Origin: Amphiura filiformis
Taxonomy: Eukaryota > Echinodermata > Ophiuroidea > Amphilepidida > Amphiuridae
NCBI RefSeq assembly: GCF_039555335.1
Contig: NC_092644.1
Location: 49,117,281 to 49,181,280, forward strand
DNA: 64,000 bases
Direction: 5' to 3'
The translations under genes and the position numbers were made by a program. Below are positions 22,182 to 32,845 of the stretch, piece by piece. How positions within the stretch are numbered: the first letter of the stretch is position 1; each line of letters begins with the position of its first letter. A model generated the notes under the pieces. It worked only from the letters and a program-made list of their open reading frames with translations, had not been told where the DNA came from and searched no databases.

Positions 22182-22930
22182 TTTGTAAAAAATAGGTGGT
22201 ATTTGGTTTTTTATATATGTTGTAACAAATTAGCTGTGGTAATTAAAAATTTTAAAGCCTATCGATCTTTTCAATCTTATTTTCAAGTGTGGTGTTTTGT
22301 GGTATTTCAATCATGTACCATAATATCTTGCTGTTAAGCTGCAGCAAAAGGGCAGAGACTGACATAATCATTAACCAATCCTAGTGGTCACTGACAACTA
22401 CAAATCAACTATAGACTTCACATTTTAGTTTTAGTTTCATTATCTATTATACTATTGACCAAAACAAAAGTCATGCTCTTTGTTTTATTTATCTGTAACT
22501 CATTTTGTTAATTATTTTGGGCTCAGCATGAGAGTGTTGTGACAGGAGTACTTTAACCACAAATTTTATTAGTTTGTTATGAATAAAGGCCATTATTTTA
22601 TTTTTTAGCTATTTATTTGTTTTGAATATAGCAATAGCCCTGTATTTTATTGTCATGAACATAGGCGTACATTTTGTTTGGGATCATTGAATATGTAGGA
22701 CTGTAACATTGATTTAGTTTGGGGTTGAGTGTATGTAGGACCATAGCATTTTTGTTGTTGAAGTGATGGCTCAGATATTTACAATGCAAGCAGACTAGCG
22801 CTGTATAGCTTGCAAGGTGGGGAAATTTCCTATCATCATTGCCATCCCCACCCACCCCCCCATTCAGAAACAATATTGCCATAAGTCAAAGTAATTTGAA
22901 TAGGGAACATCACTATGAATTTATAGCCTA
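22182..22930. other. No gene recognised
   Basis: AT-rich sequence downstream (in the minus sense) of the piggyBac gene. A frame at 22613-22882 lacks any domain. Confidence 0.5.
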
Positions 22931-22934
22931 GGTT

Positions 22935-23371
22935 GGCTGAAAAGCCAGGCTTCACTTTTGCACAAACATTTATAATTTAGACATTCAAGATACATGTACA
23001 TCGAGGCTGAAAAGCCACAGATGCAAGTATCTCATGCCGTTAGGCTGAAAAACCATAGGCATAAAGCTCCCTAAAATTGCATAAATTTATATTAGAAAAA
23101 CCAAGGCTGAAAAGCCATGCAAAAATTTCATACCAAAGAAATTTGATTTCGCTGAAAAGCCAGGCAACATGTTTCTGAATTTTAAAAATGGCTCAGAGTT
23201 ACTCGGTGACTATATCTGGGTTTGGCATCGATCATAGACATTGGCCAAACCACTCTGTCATTCCGGTATATCTCATCCTTGCCATTTTTTTGATGATGCA
23301 AAGAAATGCTTGTTCAGCTCAAAAGCTGGAAAATATAATCTAAAAAATAAAACAGAATAGGCTGAAAAGCA
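22935..23371. repeat. Dispersed GGCTGAAAAGCC micro-hairpins
   Basis: GGCTGAAAAGCCA or a near match occurs at 22935, 23005, 23043, 23105, 23150 and 23360. The core is a 4-bp stem (GGCT/AGCC) closing a GAAA loop, which in plus-sense RNA would be a GNRA tetraloop hairpin. The intervening sequence is not repeated. It lies just beyond the 3' end of the minus-strand piggyBac gene, and its function is unknown. Confidence 0.75.
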
Positions 23372-23733
23372 ACCACCCCATACTTCCATGGCCTAAAAAT
23401 TAAGAATCGGCTGTGTAAAACCTACAAGCTATTTCTTTGCAATATTTTTACATATAAAATATTTTAATTTTTCACATATCCCCCTAAAATTTATAAAATA
23501 TTTCATCTTTTCACATATCAAAAAAAAAAAAAAAAAAAATTGTGGCTCAGACCAGTCAGTCATCGCCATTGCCAAAATTGGTCCAGTTATCAATTGGGTC
23601 TGGCATCGATCGTAACATGGGCCAAGACCCATCAAACTGGTGGGGTGGTGGTTTTAAGTAACGGGCCCGTGGAAGTAGGCGGGCCCGGTTGAAGATCCAT
23701 CTGAAGCAGGTCCATCTGGGTGGGTGCACGGAT

Positions 23734-25640
23734 CTAGTTGGCAGCATTAGGACGTCTCGCACCGTGGTAGCTGGCAAAGCATTCCGGATTCTTGCTCAGA
23801 CGACAGAAATGGGCCCCGCACGCTCGGCATCCCCACTTGGTGACTATTGGTTTGCCACGACGTCCAGCGCAGACCCTTCCTGCCGCCTTTGCAAGCGACG
23901 CAAGAAATGCCCCATTCCTTCTTGCCCTTCAGCAACTCCAGGCGGTGGATTGGTCCGTTGTGCGCAGGCACTGGTCTCGCCCTCATATTTTGCCGGCTGC
24001 TGTAGTGCCTTCTGGTATGGTCTTGACCGTAGGCGTAGCCGTCTATGAGACCTTCAACGACATCGTGGATGAAGTCTTGCTGCCGCATAGCTTTCCTCCG
24101 TCCATACGAGTGACAGATGTAAGAATTCACTCTGCAGATGTCGAGCAGGAAATAGACCAGTTGCTTCCACCAGATGTTGGACTTCCGGCTGCACGTATGA
24201 TATGCACGGAGCTGGTCGTTGTGGTCGACTCCACCCATGTTGGCAATGTAATCTAGCACCTGCTTCGGAGCGGCAACCTGGTGCTTCTCCTTTGGAAGGA
24301 TGCCATCCAAGGAGAAGGTCCTCAGGACGAAGTCCTCTTGACGGTTTCGCCATGCTTGGTGACCAGTCGATAAGACGTGCATTGGCCGGCTGTCGTTCCA
24401 CATGGTGTAGGACAGGTGGTGTTGTTTCCTGAAATACATTGTGCCACGACGCGTCTTTTGAAATTTCGCATGTGCACCGCTCTGCGTCTAGAACCGTTCT
24501 TCTTGTCGCCGAGGTTAAACTGCGTCGGGAGTCCTTTCCTGGTCTTCATAATAGCGCCCGTCATATAGGTCCGTCTCTGCAGCAACTTCTTTGCCAGATT
24601 AACACCTGTGTAGTACGAGTCCATAAAAACATGGTGACATTTGTTATACACTGGACGTATCAGGTCTTTACTGATTTTATACACTGTGGTGGTATATCTG
24701 GGATGAACGTTGAAGTTTGCCATGTAATGTGTTGCAGAGTCGCAGAGAGCGTACACCTTGAAACCCGCACGGATTGGTTTACTTGGCATAAAGAACTTTT
24801 TGACGAATGCTTTGAAGCCTTTGTATCGAATCATGGCTTCATCAATGGCGATGTTTCTACCCAGGTTAAAGTTGTCCCCACAACGTTTCAGAACCTCTTC
24901 CCAGACGGGCAGCACTTTATATAGAGGGTGTCGCTTGGTATGGTGGAAGTAATGTTGCTTGTCTTCAGGAGTTACCCTCGCCCAATTGTCAGCATCTTCG
25001 TCTGGATTCCTACATGTGAGAAACTTGGAGAGGCGAAGGTACCGCTTCCGGGTCATCACTATAGAGATCAGTTCATTTCTGAGCCCCCGTCTTGTAGACC
25101 AATAGTCATAAAGGCTCTTGAGTGGTACGAGCCCCATCATTAGTGTGATTCCGAAGAAAGCTCTAATCTCTGCCAACGTTGTCCTTGGTTCATTGGCACT
25201 TCTGAGGGCCTGGTTGGTCCAGTTGACTATTGACTGCATTATGGCCAATGGAAAAAATTTCAAAAAATGATCCATTGGGCTCATGCCTGTTGCATTGTAG
25301 GTGGGCCCATTCCCAGCTCCCTCAAATTGGCGAACCAGTGCGGCTTGCCACGCTTCTTCCATCCATGCCGGTCGGGCACCTCGTCATGGTCGGAGTCCGA
25401 GTACGATGAGAGGTCGTCTTCAAGCGGCCAAGCGTCCAAGTGCGGATAGGTCTTTGTCGCCGGCGTTGAGGTGGCAACACCATCTCCTCATCCGAACTAT
25501 CTGAACTCTCCCTCTCTTCATCTTCAAATTCAGACCCCACGTCATCTTCACCGTCATCTTCACCGTCACCTTCGCCTTCACTGGCATCTGATGGGTTGGT
25601 ACTACTGTCTCCAGACCCAGATCCTCATCACTACTACTAC
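23734..25640 (-). pseudogene. piggyBac-type transposase, catalytic exon (exon 3), frameshifted
   Basis: Two long frames (24322-25362 and 23747-24439) form a DDE_Tnp_1_7 transposase. The N-terminal region has PMDHFLKFFPLAIMQSIVNWTN. The catalytic aspartates lie in NIAIDEAMIRYKG (D174 of the first frame) and VFMDSYYTG (D248), and the third in GGVDHNDQLRAYH (D72 of the second frame). The C-terminal cysteine-rich domain starts CVACKGGRKG; after a shift near 23835 it continues as WGCRACGAHFC and CFASYH, ending at a TAG at 23734. Other shifts lie near 25620, in 25370-25440 and near 24450, so the copy is probably inactive. An acidic, Ser/Asp/Glu-rich N-terminus is coded at 25500-25640. The exon opens after TCAAACACAG (acceptor AG at 25642-25641) in phase 1. 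It is visibly more GC-rich than its surroundings. Confidence 0.85.
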
Positions 25641-26066
25641 CTGTGTTTGATACAAAACAATAAATTTGGGAACATTCAGTTACATATTGAAGCTACTTCA
25701 AATTTCTATGTTTTCATTCTGAATAAGTCAAACATTTTTGCTTGACAAATCCATTGAAAAAGTACTCACTACTTTAGCTTTCGCTATCTGGGCTGACGGC
25801 TTGAATACAAGTGACAAGTGAAATGCATCTATTTACTGTTTTCATTCTGAAGCTTAGAAGTTTTCCCTCAAAATGATATTTGTAAACAATTGGTTGACTT
25901 GACTGACCATCTAATTTGTTTAAAACAGTTTTTAAAAAGACTTTGACTTTGACTTCAGGAGAAGGTTAAAATGTGCCAACAAATATAAAGTTTTGAGTAC
26001 GTGTAGTATATATATAGGCCTCTGGGAAATCTCATTTTTTGTCTAAGATATAAACACTGAACCCAC

Positions 26067-26351
26067 CATCATCACTGCCACTGGGGTCATCATCATCATC
26101 GTCATTGTCGTCATCATCATCACTGGGATCAGGTTCACTACCATCATCGTCACCGTTGGGGTCATCATCGTCAGGATCATCATCGTCATTGCCAGGTTCG
26201 TCACCATTGGGGTCATCATCGTCATCATCATCGTCATCATCATCGTCATCGTTGTGATCATTGCCAGGGTCATTACCAGGGTCATTACCACCACCATTGC
26301 CATCAGACACATCCATATCAGCACCATCATCATCTCCAGCAGCAACACCAC
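26067..26351 (-). CDS. Asp-rich exon 2 of the piggyBac-type gene
   Basis: The 285-base exon (95 codons) is open throughout and reads runs of Asp with Gly, Asn, Pro and Ser, for example NDPGNDPGND. It is flanked by a good acceptor (CTATCACACTCAG, AG ending at 26352) and a donor (GATGATG then GTGGGT at 26066-26061). Both junctions are phase 1 and fit the phase of exons 1 and 3. The exon end has the same AGTGATGATG/GT context as exon 1, suggesting exon duplication of an acidic segment. Acidic N-termini are common in piggyBac transposases. A free-standing Asp-rich protein is possible but less likely given the splice fit. Confidence 0.6.
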
Positions 26352-27037
26352 CTGAGTGTGATAGAATAAGTAACATTAGCAAATATTCAGATTTGCCAAC
26401 ATATTTTACAATTTTTTTTATAATTATTACCATTTGGTATAATGTTACTACATGTACATACTATATTTTAAAATTCATGTCCATTCAGTTGCAAACAAAA
26501 ACTTATGATTGCTAAAAAATAAAAGTTTACATTTTACAATTTGTTCATGCTTGAATCTCACAGTAGTTTACTTGGTGTAAACAGGGATGTGTAAACAACT
26601 GGATGACTGAACTTGCTAATTGGTAAACAATTGGTTCAAAGTCCAATGGTCCTAGGATCAAACTTACTTTAGATAGAAAGGGAGGGGAGTGAGGTAATAG
26701 GAAATCTTAGGCAAAATAGTTACTGGATGACTGAACTTGCTAATTGGTAAACAATTGGTTCAAAGTCCAATGGTCCTAGGATCAAACTTACTTCAGATGG
26801 AAAGGGAGGGAGTGGGGTAGGAAATCTTGGGCAAAATAGTTGTTTGGTTATTAACATGTAACAAAAATATATCAATTGCACAAATATTTCCATATAGTGG
26901 TAACATTTTATGATCCTTTCATGTCTTATAGAAGATTCAAATTCAACTATTATTGTATCTGAAAATATAATCTTTTGTGTCTAAAAATTCAGTAAATGTT
27001 TTTATCTCAGTAGGCAATAAATTTTGGCCACACTCAC
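26352..27037 (-). other. Predicted intron 1 with a 123-bp tandem duplication
   Basis: Lies between the donor GTGAGTG (27037-27031, minus) and the acceptor at 26352. Inside, the block starting CTGGATGACTGAACTTGC at about 26599 is repeated at about 26722 with few differences, period about 123 bp. Confidence 0.6.
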
Positions 27038-27338
27038 CATCATCACTGCTGTACTTAGAGTCGTACTCATATTGATCTGATGAAGTGGATATCGCGTCCA
27101 AATATTCTTGGTCAGGTTGAGTAACATGCTTGTCCTTCTTCAATGCCTCAACGTACTCATTCAGATTTAATCCTCCTCCTCTTCCTCCGTTATCACGACT
27201 ACCTCCGGCTCCATCTCCTCTTCTATTACCTCCTCCACCACTAGCTTTATGTCTTCCTCTTGCCATATCCTGCATGAAAGTATCACCCTCTGCAGCTCTC
27301 AGGTCAGCCTGCAGTGATAATAGCCTTCTCCTAGACAT
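27038..27338 (-). CDS. First exon of the piggyBac-type gene
   Basis: The ATG at 27336-27338 begins MSRRRLLSLQADLRAAEGD, followed by an Arg/Gly-rich stretch (residues about 27-56) and a Tyr/Ser/Asp-rich segment ending in SSDD. The exon stops after AGTGATGATG at a strong donor GTGAGTG (phase 1), which joins in frame to exon 2. A TATA box lies 145 bp upstream. The basic/Gly-rich N-terminus is not a known domain that I recognise; association with the transposase rests on phase, strand and adjacency. Confidence 0.6.
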
Positions 27339-27482
27339 ATCTTTGGATATTCCACTATTTTGTAGGGTGAACTTTTCACTTCAAACACTGTTCAAACAAA
27401 ACTGATCAAACAAGACGTGGAAAAGATAGCTCTTAACCGTGTGGTCTCTCAATGAAGAAAGGGAAGAGGTACAGAATGTTGG

Positions 27483-27492
27483 CCTTTTTATA
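27483..27492 (-). promoter_or_regulatory. TATA box of the piggyBac-type gene
   Basis: The minus strand reads GGGTATAAAAAGGCC. A start site some 30 bases downstream (about 27455) would leave a 5' leader of about 115 bases to the ATG at 27338. Confidence 0.6.
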
Positions 27493-27512
27493 CCCTTCTG
27501 TTGCTTGAAAAT

Positions 27513-27970
27513 TTGAATAATTTTCCCTCTTTTTAGTCATATGTCAAAAAAAGCGAATCAGATTGTTTAATTTTCCCGCTCTATGTTGCATAACATCATG
27601 TGACGTTTGAAATCTAAATAATTTTCCCGCTCTTAGTCACATGACATCATCAAATTTAAATAATTTCCCCGCTGTTTTGTTAAATGACAAAAAAAAGCCA
27701 ATCAGATTTTTTAATTTTCCGCTCTATGTCAACATGGCGTCATGTGATGTTTAAAATCTTAATAATTTTCCGCTTTTTAATCATATGTCAAAAAGTGAAT
27801 CGGATTGTTTAATTTTCCGCTCCAAGTTGCATGACATCATGTGATGTTTAAAATCTAAATAATTTTCCCGCTGTTTAGGCACATGTCAAAAAAAGCCAAT
27901 CAGATTGTGTAATGTTCCCGTTTTAAGTCACATGAGATCATAAAATTTAAATAATTTTCCCGCTCTAAGT
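27513..27970 (-). repeat. Promoter-proximal tandem array with GCGGGAAAATT motifs (left half)
   Basis: Two alternating half-units of about 48 bp, each ending AATTTTCCCGCT on the plus strand, repeat from about 27513 to 27970 (TTTTCCCGC-type words near 27571, 27622, 27664, 27715, 27767, 27812, 27863, 27914 and 27956). One half-unit carries ATGTCAAAAAAAGCCAATCAG, the other CATGACATCATGTGATG. The array continues at 29801-29907 after the 1.83-kb insertion. On the minus strand it reads GCGGGAAAATT towards the piggyBac gene, which resembles the E2F consensus TTTSSCGC. Confidence 0.8.
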
Positions 27971-29800
27971 GGCCATGCGTTTTAAGTTGGGCCCATTTCG
28001 TGTGACACACTTTAAGTTTGCGCAAATTGCGTGTATTTTCGTTTCAATGGCTATAACTTTTTCAAACTATGCATTAACCCCACAAAAGTATACATTTTCT
28101 GGGAGCAAATTGCCTGAGGAGTTCAAAAATGCACTTAAAATTAACATAGGATGTACCCCTAAAAGGTTATGAATTTGAGAACCTCCAAAATTCATGAAAA
28201 AAAATACTATTGGAAAAAATTTTTTTGAAGAAATGCTGCATACCCTACAAGATTAATTATTGCAGATTTGAATTCCTCACAGTCAGAGCTTTCCAAGCAT
28301 ATATAACTTTCTATACCTCGGCAATGTTTACCATATTTTATACTGGCTAGAAAAATGACCCAACAGATTTCATTTTTTTAACAGAAAATTTTACCTTGTC
28401 ATGTTCTTACTGTAACTCACCCTTGAGGACACCAGACATGTATTAAATGGTCTAATTCAATTTGATAAGGCATACAGAAGCAGCAAACCTACTAAAATAA
28501 GTATTAATACCTTGTATTAAACTGCGTTATCTCGTTGTATACAAATGCGTCGACTTCAGTGAAAATTCTCCATTGTTTGTACAAATTTGCTAACAACTTT
28601 ACAGAAGAGTTATATACTAACTATACAAAACAATTCAAAGCATTGCTAAAAACAAAACTTACATTTTTTGTACTGAAACAGGTGGTTAACAAGCAAGCAG
28701 TAATGATTGTCATGTTCATTATCCAGATTTATAATGCACTTGTACACATATCTTCATGGTCCTCTTTTTTTCTTTGCTTTGTTAAAGACTGATACCACAA
28801 TATTTTAAAACACACTTCTGCTGTGGTACAATGGCCTTCTCTCCTTGCTCTCTTCCTTAGCAAACCTTCCTTTTTCCTTTAACAACCTTTGTACCTGAGT
28901 GCTATACATATTAATTATGACCATAATCTGACTGCATATAATTGTTTTCAAGAGGAACCACGCCATCTGATATGACATGAAGCAAGAAATAGGAATATAG
29001 CATCAGATGATGGTTGAATTTCAGTGACAGCTAGGTCCTTAACAATCAAACCGGTATAACCTGTGTCACATTTGAATCTGTTTCTGTTTGATCTGCAGAG
29101 TCCTCTGACACCCCCTCATCCATATCATCACTTGCATTCAATCCATCGCGACAAATAGGCCTTGTTTCTCGTTTTTTTTTATTTGCTCAAGTCATAACCA
29201 AGTTTGTCAGTAATGTATGCAAATGCTTTTTAATTGGCTTGATTAGGCTAGGTATACATGTATGAGGTTCAGTTTCAGAATCTATGAATCAATTTGAGGC
29301 CTTGACTGCAAAACTATGATCACCCTGGTCAAAGAACTTGACGTACAGTCATAGTTCTACCAATGCAACGTAGGCCTGTAATTTTGAAATAATTCTTTAA
29401 TTAAAGGTAATTAACACTCATAAACAAACATCCAAATGATCAAAATCTGATTAGTTTTAGTAATTAGCCACAGTTTATGTACTCAAATGTAATAAATCCT
29501 AATATGAACATGATTTAACTTAGTTACACCACAGATGCCAATTTTGCTGCGCCAGATCCTCCTGCGCCAGATCCTCCTCCACCCGAGCTTCGTTAATTAA
29601 CAAGTAATTAACAGAACATAATAATTTTTTACATGTGTTATCACTTCTATCCTCTTGCCCTGCATGAGTGCTTTAATTTAATACCAAATTTAGCTGTATA
29701 TCTTGCATAATTATAGAGAAAATTAAATAGATGATGTCATTTGTGCCGCGCAGATGTCACAACTCCACCTATATATGGGCCCAGTTCAAAACGCATGGCC
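27971..29800. mobile_element. 1.83-kb TIR element inserted in the repeat array
   Basis: The 26-bp inverted ends start GGCCATGCGTTTT and contain GGGCCCAT on both sides (27971-27996 and 29775-29800). AAGT flanks both sides (27967-27970 and 29801-29804). Joining the flanks restores the repeat-unit sequence CTCTAAGTCACATGA, as in the neighbouring unit at 27629-27642. The interior has short frames (such as 28535-28792) with no domain. The superfamily is not assigned. Confidence 0.8.
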
Positions 29801-29907
29801 AAGTCACATGATGTCATGTGATGTTTAAAATCTAAATAATTTTCCCACTGTTTAGTCACATGTCAAAAAAAGCCAATTTATTGTGTAATTTCCCCGCTCT
29901 TTTTAGT
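29801..29907 (-). repeat. Continuation of the 48-bp half-unit array
   Basis: Carries the same CATGATGTCATGTGATGTTT and CATGTCAAAAAAAGCCAAT half-units as 27513-27970, separated from them only by the inserted element. Confidence 0.8.
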
Positions 29908-29975
29908 AGAGCTAATTCAACTTTGAAAATAAAAAATATAACATTTCCTAGTTAACGAATCACTTTCTTTGCTAT

Positions 29976-30236
29976 TATGTAATATGATCATCCAAATTTG
30001 GCATATGGCGGGAAAATTGTCCAATAGATTTGCAGGATACACCATGTGACTTGAAAATATACCTATGGCGGGAACGGTCTTTTATTTTGTACTTCATTTT
30101 GTAACATTTTCTAGAAACACATCAATTTTTATTATTAATTATGTAATATGATTATCCAAATTTGGCATATGGCGGAAAATTGTCCAATAGAATTGCAGAA
30201 TACATCATGTGACTCGAAAATGTGCATATGGCGGGA
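29976..30236 (+). repeat. Right half of the divergent promoter array
   Basis: Two copies of a block of about 100 bp (29976-30074 and 30141-30236) contain TATGTAATATGAT, CATATGGCGGGAAAATTGTCC, CATGTGACT and a final ATGGCGGGAA. The GCGGGAAAATT word is the same as in the left array but in the opposite orientation, so it reads towards the plus-strand gene at 30299. Confidence 0.8.
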
Positions 30237-30246
30237 AGAAAATGCC

Positions 30247-30255
30247 TATATATAA
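30247..30255 (+). promoter_or_regulatory. TATA box of the CRD-only gene
   Basis: TATATATAA lies 44-52 bases before the ATG at 30299 and directly after the last GGCGGGAA motif. The spacing leaves a short 5' leader of about 20 bases. Confidence 0.6.
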
Positions 30256-30298
30256 TGGAATGGATAGAACCAAATCATTTCAACAAAATCATTTCAAC

Positions 30299-32845
30299 AT
30301 GTCATCCTCAGACAGCGAGGAGATGGACATGGAAATGTATTCTCTTCCCCAGAGATTGCAGATCCCGGCAACAGTGCCTGCAGCCCATCCCAGCCATGTT
30401 TTCCGAAAAATACCGGAAAAGGGTACACTGCAAAATTCCTGGCGACATAGTGACTATATCGCACTGGAACTCTAAAGTCACTACCGCCGTCACTCCAGAA
30501 TAACCTACCTTATGGTGGCCGACGGAGTCACTACAGGAGAGTGACTACGCCGGAAACAAGGCAGTAGGGTATTATGCAGCAGTGTCATCACGCAGTGACT
30601 ACAACTGCTAGCCTCCGATGTGTTACCTGCTCGATGCGCGATCGGCGACTCATGATGTACACCACTGAGTAGATTCCGACAGTGGTCCACATCTTGTAGT
30701 CACATCAAAGTGACTTCCGTAGCCAGTGCCCCCATGCGTAGCCTGCTCGGTGCCCAGTCGGCGAACTTCAAGGTGACTACACTGCCAAAAGGTCGTTGAC
30801 CGAGCCCTGTTATGAGTTCGAACACTCTGGGGACGCTGGCGTATATCTACAAAATACTGGCGTTGATGATGACAAAATCGCGTATCATGCTTGTTTACTG
30901 CTTGCATACGCTCATGAATGGAATGAGTTGGTTTTATAATTAATTGATTGATGCATGCTGTACACTGGGTCCGTGGCTAGCTGTACTGCCGTCTTTGTGT
31001 TTTTTATCGTGCTTTTGCATTCTTTATCATTTATATTTCAACTGTGAGACTTCCGATTAATTTTGTTTCGTTTATTTATTGTTCTCTTTTATATATTTTA
31101 ATTCTTTTCGTGCTGCATGTTTAATAATTTCATCAACTGTGTGTGTTTTATTTGCAGTTCTTGTTCTTGGTTTATTTGTTTGTTTCATTTCGAACGTTTT
31201 TATTTTCTTTATTTGTTTGTTTGTTTTCCCACAAAACTTATATCATTGCTAGTTTACTTCAGTGGTTAGATGGCATGTTTTGCAATCAAATTAGGCCTAT
31301 TTTTCATATTTTTGCATGATAACGTTATAGGCCTATTGACACTTTTTTTTATTTAAAATAAATTGTGTTAAAAGCGATATTACTTTTATTTTTTGCTTAT
31401 TTTCGCAAAGTAGGCCTATGCCTATAGGCTTAGCATTTTCAATTTATACATTTTGATTTGCCAAAGCTTCACTTATGTTGAAGCAAGAATTTTTCTGTTA
31501 ATTGATTTATAGGCCTAGCATGCATTTTGTTTTACTTCTTGTCACTTTCCTGAATATAGGCCTACTACAATTTATACTTTTACTGCCGTAAGTTTATGCA
31601 AAACTTTGGCTTGTGCTATTTTCTTTTTCCGTTTTTCAAAATGGTGTTTTTTTATAGGCATATTAGTTTGATTTCTTTTTCATGTTGATTTTTTTACGTT
31701 ATCAAATTATGCCTATAAATCGGGAATTTTTATTTGTATTTTGTTGCTATTGTCGTCGACTGGCGACTCGTAGGTAAACTTTTGTTTGCTGTGTATTTTT
31801 GTAAACTTGATTGATGCGTGCACTTTTAAAAATAGCTACTGTAACTTGTTTTTGTTGCTTGAGTTTGATATTCACTTAAATATATTTCACTAAATTTTGT
31901 TTTTATTTATTCACATCAATATAGGCCTATTGCAGTGTTTGTTTGAAGCTGTGTCTTATTTTTTATCACGCAAATATTAATGCTTGTTATAAATTATTAT
32001 TGTTATAATTATTATTATTAATTTATTTTACACATTTAATATTTTAATTCATCAATAGGCCTACATGCTTCTTATAATATTCCTACTTTTAACTTCTTTA
32101 ATTGCAATTTTCCTCAAGTTGTTTTCTTTCGAAGTGTTTCTTTGTTTCTTCCATTCTTTGCATGTTTATTGGTTTCTTCATGTTTATTTATTTCTTATTT
32201 TTTTATTTATTTAGTTATTCAAATAACTTGACCACCAATTAATAAAAATGTATCTTATTCATCATGTTAGTTTATTGAATTATACTTTGTTTACTTATCA
32301 TGTTTATTTCTTTTACTAACAAATTTATTTTATTCATTTAATATTTCCCTTATTTTTAAAGTGCAGTTTGTAATTTCCCCTCCCTAATCCCTTAAAAAAG
32401 CAAGAAATAAAGAATATTAATTGAATAAATCAAGAGAATATAAAAAATATGGCAATAAAAGCAAAACCGGCAACCCAAAACCCGGTACTGAGCACCCAGG
32501 CACAGTCGCGTAGTCACACCGGTGTGACTCTCTCTGCTGAAGTCACCGGCCTTGAAGTCACTATGTAGAAACCTAGGAGGCTGGCTACCCGGCTATTTCG
32601 GACCGGCGATATGGAAAACCGAGGTGTAGTTTCCGATGGAGTGACATTGTGATGACACCGGCGTCACACAGATGAGAATCTTGCAGTGTATATATGGCCA
32701 GACTAGGGAACGGAGGTGTGGGTTCTGCAAATCTCTGGGCAAATATAGAGTTTCTGTACATGGTTGCGTACCATGTAGACTCTACTTATGTAGGCGACAC
32801 CACAAGTCGTGGCATGAGTATTTGAGAAAGATGGAGGGTTATTAG
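30299..32845 (+). pseudogene. Small gene coding only a piggyBac-like cysteine-rich domain, split by a transposon
   Basis: The coding segments are 30299-30425 and 32691-32845. The ATG opens MSSSDSEEMDMEMYS, an acidic start, then VPAAHPSHVFRKIPEKG. Here the frame is broken by a 2263-bp element. Removing it with one TA copy keeps the frame, which goes on with RRCGFCKSLGKYRV, HGCVPCRLYLC and HHKSWHEYL and ends at TAG, 93 residues in total. The C-x2-C, C-x2-C, x4-C and terminal His pattern fits the zinc-binding CRD at the end of piggyBac transposases. It parallels the CRD of the neighbouring transposase (VPAHNGPIH, then CVAC, CRACGAHFC). No catalytic domain is present. Family knowledge says the CRD binds transposon-end DNA; a regulatory role is inference. 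The gene as it stands cannot make the full product unless the insert is spliced or excised. Confidence 0.65.
30426..32688. mobile_element. 2.26-kb TA-flanked TIR element inside the CRD gene
   Basis: Ends CACTGCAAAATTC and GAATCTTGCAGTG are inverted (one mismatch) with TA on both sides (30424-30425 and 32689-32690). Both subterminal regions are rich in GTGACT/AGTCAC words (30448-30800 and 32508-32670). The middle 1.4 kb is AT-rich and shows no transposase, so the element is non-autonomous. The TA target and exact restoration of the host frame support the boundaries. Confidence 0.8.

Noticed and set aside
26032..26433. A free-standing secreted Asp-rich protein, as in biomineralisation
   Set aside because: The apparent N-terminal leader lies upstream of a good acceptor, and both borders fit phase-1 splicing with the piggyBac exons. 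Exon 2 is the better explanation.
28535..28792. 85-residue frame in the 1.83-kb element
   Set aside because: No homology recognised, AT-rich and not bordered by promoter or splice signals.
30950..32400. Possible transposase in the middle of the 2.26-kb element
   Set aside because: The stretch is AT-rich with stops in all frames and no motif; the element is non-autonomous.
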